DNA from: an uncultured Clostridia bacterium
GTDB lineage: Bacteria > Bacillota > Clostridia > Christensenellales > Borkfalkiaceae
Assembly (NCBI GenBank): GCA_934272745.1
Contig: CAKQSI010000001.1
Coordinates: 1 to 64,000 of the forward strand
DNA length: 64,000 nucleotides
Direction: 5' to 3'
The translations under genes and the position numbers were made by a program. Shown one piece after another: positions 18,701-26,408 of the stretch. Below the pieces are notes generated by a model. The model ran no database searches and had not been told where the DNA came from. It was given only the letters and a program-made list of their open reading frames with translations. Positions within the stretch are counted from its first letter, which is position 1. Each line of letters opens with the position of its first letter.

Positions 18701-20449
18701 AACGGTGGGAATGTGATCGGTTTTTCCCATCGACATTAAAATGTCGCCGTCGATGTTGTTGTAAATGATACAGGCGATCGCGCCGGCGTTTTTCGCCTGC
18801 AGCGCCTTATCTTCAAAGGTATTGTCGCCGCGTTTGACCAAAGCGATCTTACCCTTGACGTTTCCGGCGCTCGTGAAGTTTGCCTTCGTACCGACGCCGG
18901 GAATGGTGACGTATTCCAGCGTGACGTCGCCCTTCAACTGTTCTTCGGTATAACCGTTCTTTTTCAGGAGCGCGTACAGTTCTTCGTACAGGTTGTTTTC
19001 TTTTCCGGCAACCGAGTTGGATTCCTTAAAGAAGAACACCTGCGAACCGTTCGCAACGATATAACGGCTCTTGACGCCGCTGATGGAAGCGACGGACAGA
19101 GCGGATTCGTAAGTGGAAGGGGCGCCGACCGTACCCGAATCGGGATTGGTGACTTTGTTGGTGTTACCCTGCGCGCCGCCGAAGCCTGCGCTGTAATCGT
19201 TGCTCGCCGCGGTGATCAGACCGATACCCGCTTTGCCGATGCTGTCGTACACTTCGTTGATATGTACTTCGTCTACTTCTCTCGTGAACCCGCAGGAGGA
19301 ACCGAGGGACATGTTGATGGTATCGACGTTTAAAAGAACCGCGTCTTCGAGAGCCGCCAGAATGTCTTCGCTTCTGCCACCCGTTTCGAGGTCGGGGAAC
19401 ACCTTCATCAGTACGAGTTGGGTGTCGACGGCGATACCGGTGATGACGTCGTCGTTCCCCGCGATGATGCCCGCGACGTGCGTGCCGTGTTCGGAATCGT
19501 ACGGATAAACGTCGTAATCCTTATCGGCGTAGTCGTAAGCATAAGGAATTTTTTTGTTGACGTACACCTGATAAACTTCCAGTCCCGGCGTGTTTTTCAG
19601 GGCGTTGCTCGTGCCGGCAGAAAGAAAAGCCTGAATTTCTTCTTCGTGCAGAAGCAGTTCGTCGTCCGAGCAGTCGGGCATCTTCTGAAACACGCTGTGC
19701 GAGCAGTCGAAACCGGAGTCGAGAACGGCGACGACCGTACCTTTTCCGGTGATCTGGTGTCCGTTTTTATCGACGGCGCTGCTGCTGTCGTAAATACCGG
19801 TGTTGCGGATTTCGACGGCGTTATTGATGGTGGAAGCGTCTCCTTTCACCGCTTTCGGCTGGTTGAACGTATCCGAAAGCATGGCGTAAGAAACGCCGCC
19901 CGTGGATTCGATTTTATCGAGATTGCCGTATTCGGTTTCGATCGCGACGGCGTTCAGCACCGTGGTATAGGTGTTTTTGATCTCGAAATTCATGCCCAGA
20001 GAGGACAACCGGGAGATCATATCCGCCTGTTCGCGTTCGAGTTCTTCGGAAAGTCTGGCGCCCTCTTCGCTTTTCGCGAACGCGGCGACGCTTTGATAGG
20101 TGTCCGAATACTTTTCGTTGTACATTTCGATCAAAGACTGCCCTTCAAACGAAACGATAACGGTGACTTTATCGCTGTTTTTATAGCCTTCGTTTTTCAG
20201 CAGGTATTCCGCCTTGATGCGGGAAAGTTTCTGTTCCTGCGTGAAGGAATTCTGGCTTTTGACAACGCGGAGTTGTTTGCTCGATCCGAAAGAGGAACTT
20301 CCTCCCGATTCGCTGTCATAACCGACGTTTGCGGAGCCGGACGGTTTGAAACCGTCGTTCTTCGCGCAGGAAACTACGGCAAACGACATGCAGAATACCA
20401 ACGCGATCGCGAGGATCACGGATATTCTATTCTTCGTCTTTTTGTTCAT
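12752..20449 (-). CDS. Lipid-anchored subtilisin-family (S8) surface protease with BspA-type LRRs (2,565 aa)
   Basis: A lipoprotein signal ends at Cys28 (VVSC). A prodomain-like region is followed by the S8 catalytic domain: Asp244 (AVLDSG), His321 (HGTHVAG) and Ser655 (SGTSMATP). A PA-type insert lies at about 505-600, as in C5a-peptidase-like proteases. Next come Fn3-like and Ig-like beta domains and a Big_2-type module near 1330-1410 (VATVDEDGTITGLKEGNTTI). About 25 BspA/LRR_5 repeats (xAFxxCxxLxxVxLPxxV type) fill residues ~1430-2330, and a helical tail follows. All catalytic residues are present, so it should be active outside the cell. Such enzymes cleave host or dietary proteins. The gene follows the Opp operon and precedes three lipoprotein genes, suggesting proteolysis coupled to peptide uptake. 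The LRR tract may bind substrate or surfaces. Confidence 0.93.
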   Translation of the reverse strand: MNKKTKNRISVILAIALVFCMSFAVVSCAKNDGFKPSGSANVGYDSESGGSSSFGSSKQLRVVKSQNSFTQEQKLSRIKAEYLLKNEGYKNSDKVTVIVSFEGQSLIEMYNEKYSDTYQSVAAFAKSEEGARLSEELEREQADMISRLSSLGMNFEIKNTYTTVLNAVAIETEYGNLDKIESTGGVSYAMLSDTFNQPKAVKGDASTINNAVEIRNTGIYDSSSAVDKNGHQITGKGTVVAVLDSGFDCSHSVFQKMPDCSDDELLLHEEEIQAFLSAGTSNALKNTPGLEVYQVYVNKKIPYAYDYADKDYDVYPYDSEHGTHVAGIIAGNDDVITGIAVDTQLVLMKVFPDLETGGRSEDILAALEDAVLLNVDTINMSLGSSCGFTREVDEVHINEVYDSIGKAGIGLITAASNDYSAGFGGAQGNTNKVTNPDSGTVGAPSTYESALSVASISGVKSRYIVANGSQVFFFKESNSVAGKENNLYEELYALLKKNGYTEEQLKGDVTLEYVTIPGVGTKANFTSAGNVKGKIALVKRGDNTFEDKALQAKNAGAIACIIYNNIDGDILMSMGKTDHIPTVSISKSDGTELAKHKTGTMVFNFDSYKAGPFMSDFSSWGPTPDLKLKPEITAHGGNILSSVPNGKYDELSGTSMATPNLCGIMVLIRSYLKERFPTYSWSQINSLANQLLMSTATMILNEEGNPYSPRKQGAGLASIRNVVSTNAYLSVDGSDRVKLELGDDPDRDGVYTMQFNLVNFSDKSLSYKFDFIGMTESVSSSDETFVAETPYILGGGARLEYVSGDGTYSGDTVSVAAGGKVTLKVTYTLTDEDKAYIDSRFIYGMYVEGFVKLTPVTEGETVQLNAPFLAFYGDWTEAPLLDKDYYEVDADEKNAALNDEDRVKADYYATTPYGSYYYNYMLPLGTYLYSVDEDKYDVIAASRDHAAVSNFLGSVDGISAVAAGLLRNAKEMYFTITDKMTGEVVFDKTDYNAMKAHSSGGSPVPYYQSLNAKSLSMGLVNNHQYELKMSGRLDYGEDGGATTNMRNEFSVDFYMDNEAPVIKDVQYEKKYETTDKKYHYYLTVTVYDNHYAQSISPIVFTSSKSYTTLTENPIPIYSERGKDTAVRFEITDYLESAYYDELVANGLSLAIDDYALNTNIYVLQLPGTDGELKFTKNGETDGSDLIILNVNEGDVVDLTQYLSSTDENIDPDKDYLKHLVWTSSNENVLTVNRGQIVAKKEGCATVSVKEQVESRQAVLIVNVNKKEGEEEERVLPDASEIANAKIQDADFTYFDTVFAYSRAAQTSEIGGTGSRIFVSSLSGSSTAKSVSFYPGEKIRLAYAIDPWYVTDKYNVTYSSTNPAVATVDEDGTITGLKEGNTTISLNIEGSNIMPRIRVTVKSPFVIENRILVAYKGLGGNVVIPDDEGILYIGSYAFCLYSTDNSIELPEDDYDANKIPATNTSVTSVVIPDGVTEIQKYAFYNCTGLREVAIPEDVQFIREFAFYNCQKLERVVLNDTLKTDPASTTYKDRYVYENGNFVFNGETPASLTGTKAEVLGKNAFAGCVKLDNVDLSGVYAIGERTFDGCTSLSYADLTALRNTGKEAFRGCTSLQQAALAEHTKLSYALFVRSGLTSVDLYTESADLPEYLFAQCPDLTSITVHGNVVNVLKGAFSECHKLTSVVFEGKVESIGELAFYDSDAMTSLQLPDCETEIALNAFRDCSALTTLKFGERTKFSDVTGAIFYNTAVNAFDVPDANPYYKAEGDLLLSKDGKTVVLAAPGKNYGDTYTLPAKYEAVGASAFSGANFKKLVIENPDVRIGAYAFASCENLSEVVLPATAGTLTIGDSAFNSDAKLTEISGLEHVKTVGELAFAATGLTAVTVADDAVYGNGAFMSSKLKTVTIGKNAQFGLSAFRSCIALKTVNMPAEGGVHFGAMSFANDAALTEIDLSKTDGVIERETFFSCTRLRKADLSGVTVIGDYAFADCKSLSQVTTTDGLKEIGEGAFSRNTEYGGAPCFSSIYLPDSLEKIGVGAFIGNSSLKTVTIPNKLADPENPYAFGKKVVDADGADRDFRYGDSLFMYCTALTEVNLPAGNAYVGSYAFYNCTSLRKVTNLKGTEEIAEYAFALTQSLISLSQDDLSAVKSIGEAAFASGGLSGTISAPVLETVGAYAFQSDRFSVFNAPLLRVVGEASFQLNPNLKVFTFGEKIEEIGLIPFYGCTSLEAFKFGDETDAEINDYVKLADGVLYTKMPSGEYQLSGVPYAKKVSVLEVEEGTVRIETYAANENPSITYVVLPDSLEVIGNYAFYNCAALKTVEFKSVKAPALEDQYNSKISLDETDPGYDVIHNIFDLFGMELCYCNFVDVLGKKEPIRMVLPANEKITGYDALPYQVYFGSVEGSDRSDYVAMEQRLRDFIYYAKQVVKLDTVTLANETIVTEAATALNALTQSGLDYGYSKEEWYVMIGAVNEARETIKALKIRTASYKAQQIQKRIDALPSVFSIADYEALKTLSEDIKLLGVQDKALLDMTNYNAFVDAFKAYTDAIAKESNPFAGIGTISGLAD

Positions 20450-20464
20450 ATTCTGTTCATTCTC

Positions 20465-20704
20465 CTATTTTAACCAAAAGTATAAAAGAAGCGCAACCGC
20501 GGCAAAGCACCCGAGGATCATCAGAACCCGCGGAAAAAACACCGCGAAACCTGCGCGGATGGCGGCAAACCGTTCTTTTCTCGTCAAAGAAACTCTTTCT
20601 TTGTCCGATTTCTTTTCTTCGCCGCTCATGCGCTTCATTTCTGCGGGGCTTCCTACGCCGTCCATGGAATAGATCGTGCGCCCGTCGTCCGTATACTTCT
20701 TCAC
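20465..20704 (-). CDS. Small single-pass membrane protein (79 aa)
   Basis: A GTG start at 20704 has GGAG six bases upstream. The first ~45 residues are hydrophilic and strongly charged (MSGEEKKSDKERVSLTRKER). One membrane helix follows at the C-terminus (VLMILGCFAAVALLLYFWLK), so the bulk should lie in the cytoplasm with the tail in the membrane. No family is recognised. The gene ends 15 bp before the giant S8 protease start, so they are probably translated from one mRNA. A role in secretion or anchoring of that protease is a guess from position only. Confidence 0.75.
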   Translation of the reverse strand: MKKYTDDGRTIYSMDGVGSPAEMKRMSGEEKKSDKERVSLTRKERFAAIRAGFAVFFPRVLMILGCFAAVALLLYFWLK

Positions 20705-20916
20705 GGATATCTCCTTAAAAACTCTCGCTTTCCCGCCCGCGTTTTTGGGTTTTGGAATCGATTTTTCCGATCGCGAAAATCAACGCTTCCCGGTTTACGG
20801 AATCAATTTTATTCTGTCGTCGGATTCCGTTTTATCCGTCCGGAAAACGGCGGAAATCCGTCCGGCAAATTTCGGGACGGATCTTCTCGCTGCGCCGGAA
20901 GAAAAACGAAGGTTTT

Positions 20917-22578
20917 TTACTCTTCTTTCTTCCCTTCCGCGGCGTTTGCGGCAGGGTCGGTCGCTTCTTTCTTTTCTTCTTCGGAGGGTGCCGCGGAGGA
21001 TTTACCCGCGCGGACTTTGTTTTTCAGCTTCTTTGCAAGACGCTCTTCTTCCGCACGCTTTTCGGCGGCAAGCATCTCTTCGTACTGACGGTCGTAATCT
21101 TCCAGATGCGCCATCACCTCTTCGTTATACAGGTGGCAGGCGACGCGGTGACCGGGGCGAACCTCGATCGCTTCCGGAACCATAAACCGGCAGACGTTTT
21201 TGCATTCCGAACAACGGGTATGGAACTTGCACCCCTTGGGCGGATTGGCAGGCGAAGGAATATCCCCCGCCAGAATAATGCGTTCGGACTTGACGTCCGG
21301 ATCGGGCACGGGAACGGCGGAGAACAGCGCCTTGGTGTACGGGTGCAGCGGATGATCGAACAGTTCGTCCGTGTCCCCCGTTTCCATCATGTTGCCGAGA
21401 TACATGACCAGAATGTCGTCGGTAATGTATTTGACGACCGAAAGGTCGTGCGAAATGAACAGATAGGTCAGCCCCATCGTGTTCTGCAACTCTTTCAAAA
21501 GGTTGATGATCTGCGCCTGAATGGACACGTCCAGCGCGGAAACCGGCTCGTCGCAGATGACCAGTTTGGGTTTCACCGCCAGCGCGCGGGCGATACAGAT
21601 TCTCTGCCGCTGTCCGCCGGAAAATTCGTGCGGGTACCGGTCGTAATACGACATCTGTAAGCCGCACTTTTTCATAATGTCGTGGACGTATTCGCGTACC
21701 TGTTCTTTGGGTACGATTTTATGCACCTTTACCGCTTCGGCAATGATGTTGCCGACGGTCATACGGGGAGGCAGACTGGAGTACGGATCCTGAAAAATCA
21801 GTTGCATGTCCGTGCGGTATTTCCGCATAGCGTTCTTTTTGATATGGGTGATATCCTCGCCCTCGAACCAGATTTTTCCGCCGTCGCTTTCGTACAGCTT
21901 CAGAACCGTTCTGCCCAGCGTGGTCTTGCCGCAGCCCGATTCCCCTACGACGCCCAGCGTTTTGCCGCGTTTGATGGTAAACGAAACGTCGTCCACCGCT
22001 TTCAAAGAGCGCAGCGTTTTGCCGAAAATGCTGGTTTCGATGGGGAAATATTTCTTTAAATGCTCGACTTTTAAAATCTCGTCTTCCTTCGGCGCGTCCG
22101 GGTCTTTTTCCGGGGCTGCGGGAGCGACGATTTCCACCGTTTCCGTAGTTTCGGCGACCGTAGTTTTAACGCCGTTTGCGGCGACAGTGACGCTTTCGGT
22201 CTTTTCCATAAGTTTTTCGCTCGTCCCCGAAACCACTTCTTCGGTCACGGTTTCGGTAAGGACCGTCCGCCTTTCTTCTGCGGATTTTCCTGCGGGGGCA
22301 GTCTTTACGGAATTGCCGTTTTGCGGATTTTTCGTAGAAGCGTTGCCCTGTTTCCCGCTCGCTGGAGGATTATTTTTTACGGAAGAAGGATTCTTCGCCG
22401 CGCCGTTCTGGCTATTTTTAGCGCCGTTTTGACCGTTTTTCGCGCCCTGCGATTTGTTGGCGTTTTGCGGACGATTCGCGCCCGGCTTATTCGCATTCTG
22501 CTGCGCGTTTGCGGCGGGATTGCCGTTTGCGCCGTTCTTCTTCTCTTCCAAAGAAAGATTGTGGTTTCGCTTATTCAC
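20917..22578 (-). CDS. oppF: Oligopeptide ABC transporter ATP-binding protein OppF, with long extensions (553 aa)
   Basis: ATPase subunit energising peptide import with OppD. Walker A GESGCGKTT, signature FSGGQRQR, Walker B VICDEPVSALD and the switch His (ISHD) are all present. The C-terminal Cys cluster (CSECKNVC) is typical of Opp/Dpp ATPases. The GTG start at 22578 overlaps the end of oppD by 8 bp, indicating translational coupling. Odd points: the first ~165 residues are low-complexity, rich in Asn, Gln, Ala, Gly and Lys and then Thr/Val/Glu, before the normal domain begins (EILKVEHLKKYF). The C-terminus has a ~70-residue charged tail. The usual DPYSSLNPRM reads DPYSSLPPRM. A 212-bp gap without a gene follows. 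Confidence 0.93.
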   Translation of the reverse strand: MNKRNHNLSLEEKKNGANGNPAANAQQNANKPGANRPQNANKSQGAKNGQNGAKNSQNGAAKNPSSVKNNPPASGKQGNASTKNPQNGNSVKTAPAGKSAEERRTVLTETVTEEVVSGTSEKLMEKTESVTVAANGVKTTVAETTETVEIVAPAAPEKDPDAPKEDEILKVEHLKKYFPIETSIFGKTLRSLKAVDDVSFTIKRGKTLGVVGESGCGKTTLGRTVLKLYESDGGKIWFEGEDITHIKKNAMRKYRTDMQLIFQDPYSSLPPRMTVGNIIAEAVKVHKIVPKEQVREYVHDIMKKCGLQMSYYDRYPHEFSGGQRQRICIARALAVKPKLVICDEPVSALDVSIQAQIINLLKELQNTMGLTYLFISHDLSVVKYITDDILVMYLGNMMETGDTDELFDHPLHPYTKALFSAVPVPDPDVKSERIILAGDIPSPANPPKGCKFHTRCSECKNVCRFMVPEAIEVRPGHRVACHLYNEEVMAHLEDYDRQYEEMLAAEKRAEEERLAKKLKNKVRAGKSSAAPSEEEKKEATDPAANAAEGKKEE

Positions 22579-23749
22579 GTTCCGTTTCCTCCTTCGGCTG
22601 ATAGAGATAGCAGGACACGGAATGCGTGTCGCTTACTTTGATTTCGGGCGGGTAAACTCCTTCGCACTTTGCGGTGCATCTGGAGCAGCGGTTTTTGAAG
22701 TAACACCGGTCGGGCAGGTTGATAGGACTGGGTACCTGTCCGGGAATACTGTAAAGCGGCTCGGTAGAAGACGACGTGATGAGCGGCTTACTCTTTTGCA
22801 GCCCTACGGTATACGGGTGCAGCGGATTGTGGAAAATCTCGCTTGCCGTGCCTTTTTCGATGACTTTGCCCGCGTACATAACCACCACTTCGTCCGCCAT
22901 TTCGGCGATAACGCCGAGGTCGTGCGTGATCAGCATGATGGAGCAACCCTCTTCTTTCTGCAGTTTTTTCATCAGTTCGAGGATCTGCGCCTGAATGGTA
23001 ACGTCCAGCGCGGTGGTCGGTTCGTCCGCAATGATCAGTTTGGGGTTCGCTACCAGCGACATTGCAATCATGACTCTTTGCCGCATACCGCCGGAAAGTT
23101 CATGCGGGTAGCTTTCGTATACGTGATCGGGCATCGCGATGCCGACCTTTTTCAGCATATCGATACTGGTCTGTTTCGCCTCTTCCTTCGTGACCGAAGG
23201 ATTATGCGTAAAACTGACTTCGTCCAACTGATTGCCGATGGTGAACACGGGGTTCAGACTGGTCATCGGTTCCTGAAAGATCATCGTGATGTCTTTGCCG
23301 CGGACTTTGTACATTTCTTCCGTGGGCATCTTCGCGATGTTGTAGGCAAGCTTTTCGCCCTTTTCGTTATAGCCGAGCGAATCCGCATTGTAGCGGATTT
23401 CTCCGCCGACGACCTGCCCCTGCGGCGCCTGCACCAGTTGCATGATGGAAAGCGACGTTACGCTTTTGCCGCAGCCCGATTCCCCTACGACGCCGACGAT
23501 CTTCTTTTTCGGAATGTTGAACGATACGCCGTTGACCGACGTCACCGTGCCGGTGTCGGTAAAGAAAACCGTCTTTAAATCTTCGATCTCGATGATGTTT
23601 TCGGGGTCGCGCATGACCGAAGTATATTCTTCGGGGGAACGCTTACGCTTTTTCTCTTTCTCGTAAAAGCGCATCTGCCGATTGTTGTATTTTAAAATAC
23701 GGCGGCTTTCTTTAATCGAGATATAATTGTTGTTTTTCTCTTTTTTCAT
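22571..23749 (-). CDS. oppD: Oligopeptide ABC transporter ATP-binding protein OppD
   Basis: Second ATPase of the peptide importer. Walker A GESGCGKS, signature LSGGMRQR, Walker B LIIADEPTTALD, the switch His in ITHDLG, and the C-terminal oligopeptide-transporter extension with RCSRC are present. At 392 residues it is somewhat longer than usual because of a basic ~50-residue N-terminal extension (KKRKRSPEE). The start at 23749 has AAGGCGG upstream and lies 13 bp after oppC. Confidence 0.95.
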   Translation of the reverse strand: MKKEKNNNYISIKESRRILKYNNRQMRFYEKEKKRKRSPEEYTSVMRDPENIIEIEDLKTVFFTDTGTVTSVNGVSFNIPKKKIVGVVGESGCGKSVTSLSIMQLVQAPQGQVVGGEIRYNADSLGYNEKGEKLAYNIAKMPTEEMYKVRGKDITMIFQEPMTSLNPVFTIGNQLDEVSFTHNPSVTKEEAKQTSIDMLKKVGIAMPDHVYESYPHELSGGMRQRVMIAMSLVANPKLIIADEPTTALDVTIQAQILELMKKLQKEEGCSIMLITHDLGVIAEMADEVVVMYAGKVIEKGTASEIFHNPLHPYTVGLQKSKPLITSSSTEPLYSIPGQVPSPINLPDRCYFKNRCSRCTAKCEGVYPPEIKVSDTHSVSCYLYQPKEETERE

Positions 23750-23762
23750 CGGTATATCCGCC

Positions 23763-24974
23763 TTATTTCTTGGCTTTGGGATCCATCGCGTCGCGCAATC
23801 CGTCGCCTACGAAGTTAAATCCGAGCACCGCGATAACGATCATGATACCGGCGGGAACCCAGGTATTGATATGGTATTTGAACGCCACCGGATCGTTGAC
23901 GAGCGCGATCATCGTACCCCAGGCGGCTTTTCCCATCGGGACGCCCAGACCGAGGTAACTCAGCGTGGATTCGTAAAGAATAACGCTGCCGAGCCCGAGC
24001 GTCATCGAAACGATGAGCTGCGGCATAACGTTCGGAATCAAGTGCAGGAAAATACGACGCCTTGTGGGAAGCCCCATTACCTCGGTTGCGGTAATGAACT
24101 CCTGTTCTCTCAAGCCGAGAATCTGACCGCGCACCAGCCGGGCGGTACCGCTCCAGCTGAAGATCGTGATCATGATCATCAGGACGTAAATCTGCTGGCT
24201 GTCGTTTAAGACGCCCTTGTCTTTCCACCCGTCGATCAGCGCGGAAGCGATCAGAAGAATGGGCAGCGTCGGAATACAGTTGAAAATATCGACGATACGC
24301 ATGATGACCTGATCGACCCAGCCGCCGTAATAACCGGCAAGGCCGCCCAGGATAACGCCGATCAACGTTTCTAAAATGACGACGATAAAGCCGATGGTAA
24401 GCGAAATTCTGCCGCCGTACATCAGGCGGGTAAAGACGTCGAATCCGACGTCGTCCGTCCCCAGAAGATGCTTTCCGCTGGGCGAAAGATATTTGTTGTC
24501 GGTCGTGAGAATTTCCACGACTTCGGTATAAGTAACGTCGTTGCCGTCCGCGTCCTTGAAAGTCAGGTTGGGCGTTTCTTCCACCTTGACGAATTCGGTA
24601 CGATCGACGACGAATTTATTGCCGTATGCATTTTTGTCGTACCAGCGGGAGTACAGCACCGGTCCTAAAAAGGAGAACAGGAACAACCCCACGACCATGA
24701 CAAGTCCGAAAATGGACAGTTTGGAACGGAAGAACCGGCGGAGAACCATGCTGAAAGGACTCATTTCCTTATAGGTTTCTTCGTTTTCGGCTTCCGCACG
24801 GATCTCCTGCTGCGCTTCGTCCGAAAGGGATCCGGATTCTCCCGCGGGGATTTCCGCAACGCCGGAGATGATCTCGTTTTCTTCCGCCTTCACCGCTTCT
24901 TCTGCGGCGACGGTTTTTTTGCTCTCTTCCGCCTCCGGAGAAACAAAAGAGGTATCTTTTTCCGTAGTATTCAT
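23763..24974 (-). CDS. oppC: Oligopeptide ABC transporter permease OppC
   Basis: Inner-membrane permease pairing with OppB. It has an N-terminal transmembrane helix, the HLLGTDDVGFDVFTRL signature that precedes the permease core, and the EAA-type loop (TATEVMGLPTRRRIFLHLIPN). An acidic cytoplasmic extension of ~80 residues precedes the first helix, and the first periplasm-facing loop carries a ~50-residue insert (FVVDRTEF...TYTEVVEI). GGGAGG precedes the start at 24974, 15 bp after oppB. Confidence 0.95.
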   Translation of the reverse strand: MNTTEKDTSFVSPEAEESKKTVAAEEAVKAEENEIISGVAEIPAGESGSLSDEAQQEIRAEAENEETYKEMSPFSMVLRRFFRSKLSIFGLVMVVGLFLFSFLGPVLYSRWYDKNAYGNKFVVDRTEFVKVEETPNLTFKDADGNDVTYTEVVEILTTDNKYLSPSGKHLLGTDDVGFDVFTRLMYGGRISLTIGFIVVILETLIGVILGGLAGYYGGWVDQVIMRIVDIFNCIPTLPILLIASALIDGWKDKGVLNDSQQIYVLMIMITIFSWSGTARLVRGQILGLREQEFITATEVMGLPTRRRIFLHLIPNVMPQLIVSMTLGLGSVILYESTLSYLGLGVPMGKAAWGTMIALVNDPVAFKYHINTWVPAGIMIVIAVLGFNFVGDGLRDAMDPKAKK

Positions 24975-24989
24975 CTGAAACAGCCTCCC

Positions 24990-26354
24990 TTATTTCCCGA
25001 GTTTGACCCGCGGGTCTACAATAGAGTACATAATATCCGAAAGCAGCGTGCCGATGACCGTCAGAACGGCAAGGAACATATTGTAGCCCATGACGAACGG
25101 CAGGTCGCCGCCTTTCAGCGCTTTGTACGCAAGACGACCGATACCGTCGATGGCAAACACTTCCTCGGTGATCATCATACCGCCGAACAGCGACGGCAGA
25201 ATGCCGGCAAGCAGCGTTGCGAGCGGAATGAGCGTGTTGCGGAACGCGTGTTTATAAATGACCGTTTTTTCGGAAAGTCCTTTCGCGCGCGCGGTACGAA
25301 TATAGTCGGAGTTTAAAACTTCCAGCGTGTTGGTACGCGTATAACGCATCAGACCGCCGAGCGACAGCACGACGCTGACGAAGATGGGCAGCACGAGGTG
25401 CTTTGCCATATTCCCCAGTTTTTTCATCGCGCCCGCAAAGGTCGCGGGGTATGTACCGGGATCGAGCAAGCCCGAACTGGGCAGCCAGCCGCCGGTATCG
25501 ACGCTTAAGACTTTGATCATGATCGCGGCGAAGAAGTAGGTCGGCAGCGAAAGACCGATCATCGTGAAAATGGTGACCAGATAATCGCGCACGGTATACT
25601 GATGCGTCGCGGAAGAAATGCCGAGCGGAATGGCGATGGCAAACTGCAGAATGGTCGCAACCACGGCGATCGCGAACGAAATCCACATGTTTTCGCTGAT
25701 GACCTGCGCAACCGGTTTTTCGTTGGAGAAGGACGTCCCGAGGTCGCCTTTGCAAAGATTTCCCAGCCAGCTGAAATAGCCGCGTAAAATCGTGCCCAGC
25801 CGTTCAAAGAATTTATATTCTCTGTACCCCAGCGAAGTTTCGATATCGGCAGCCTTTTCCGGGTGGAAAACGATGGTTTCGGTCTCCGAATGGACGGAGA
25901 AGGTGCCGCGCATCGTGATGACGTCGACTTTATAGGTTTCCCCCGTTTCTTCGTTGGTGTTGAATTCCGGACGAACCAGACGGAAAGTCAGAGATTCGTC
26001 CTGTGCCTTCTCGAGAACCAGAGAATCGTTGCCGCTGGTATAAGTACCTACGGCAAATTCGGCATAAACGTTGTCCGCTTCGGTATCGACTTCCTGACGG
26101 GCGTTGGTTCTGCCGCGATAAAAAGTCGTCCCGTCCAGCGTGATCGAAAGTTCGGCTTTCGGGTTGTACAAGCCGTACAGTTTTTTGAAGTTGTCCACGT
26201 CTTCCTGCTTCATCGTGCCGCTTTTCAGCTGTTCGGAATACTTGGTATCCACGTAGTCGTTCGGCATCATACGAACCAGCGTATAAACGATGACCGACAC
26301 GCCGAGCAGAATGATGATAGAAATACCCAATCTTTTTACAATATATTTCAGCAT
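24990..26354 (-). CDS. oppB: Oligopeptide ABC transporter permease OppB with an extra extracytoplasmic domain (454 aa)
   Basis: Permease of the peptide importer. The N-terminal helix is typical (YIVKRLGISIIILLGVSVIV), as are GDLGTSF and the EAA loop (ARAKGLSEKTVIYKHAFRN). OppB proteins are normally near 310 residues. The extra ~115 residues lie at about 67-180, right after the first helix and therefore outside the membrane: they are beta-rich and polar (ITLDGTTFYRGRT..., DVITMRGTFSVHSETE). The insert is in frame with no sign of error. It could contact OppA or the cell-wall layer; that is inference. The ribosome site is weak (GAG). A strong hairpin lies between oppA and this gene. Confidence 0.94.
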   Translation of the reverse strand: MLKYIVKRLGISIIILLGVSVIVYTLVRMMPNDYVDTKYSEQLKSGTMKQEDVDNFKKLYGLYNPKAELSITLDGTTFYRGRTNARQEVDTEADNVYAEFAVGTYTSGNDSLVLEKAQDESLTFRLVRPEFNTNEETGETYKVDVITMRGTFSVHSETETIVFHPEKAADIETSLGYREYKFFERLGTILRGYFSWLGNLCKGDLGTSFSNEKPVAQVISENMWISFAIAVVATILQFAIAIPLGISSATHQYTVRDYLVTIFTMIGLSLPTYFFAAIMIKVLSVDTGGWLPSSGLLDPGTYPATFAGAMKKLGNMAKHLVLPIFVSVVLSLGGLMRYTRTNTLEVLNSDYIRTARAKGLSEKTVIYKHAFRNTLIPLATLLAGILPSLFGGMMITEEVFAIDGIGRLAYKALKGGDLPFVMGYNMFLAVLTVIGTLLSDIMYSIVDPRVKLGK

Positions 26355-26366
26355 AGTATTCTCATA

Positions 26367-26394
26367 CCCGCCCGGTCGTTATCGTCCGGGCGGG
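26367..26394 (-). promoter_or_regulatory. Stem-loop between oppA and oppB
   Basis: CCCGCCCGG and CCGGGCGGG form a perfect 9-bp GC stem with a 10-nt loop. No T-run follows on the minus strand, so it is more likely to protect the oppA 3' end or partly attenuate the operon than to terminate it. Hairpins after binding-protein genes commonly raise their level over the permease genes. Confidence 0.65.
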
Positions 26395-26408
26395 CGTTTG
26401 GTTTTTTA

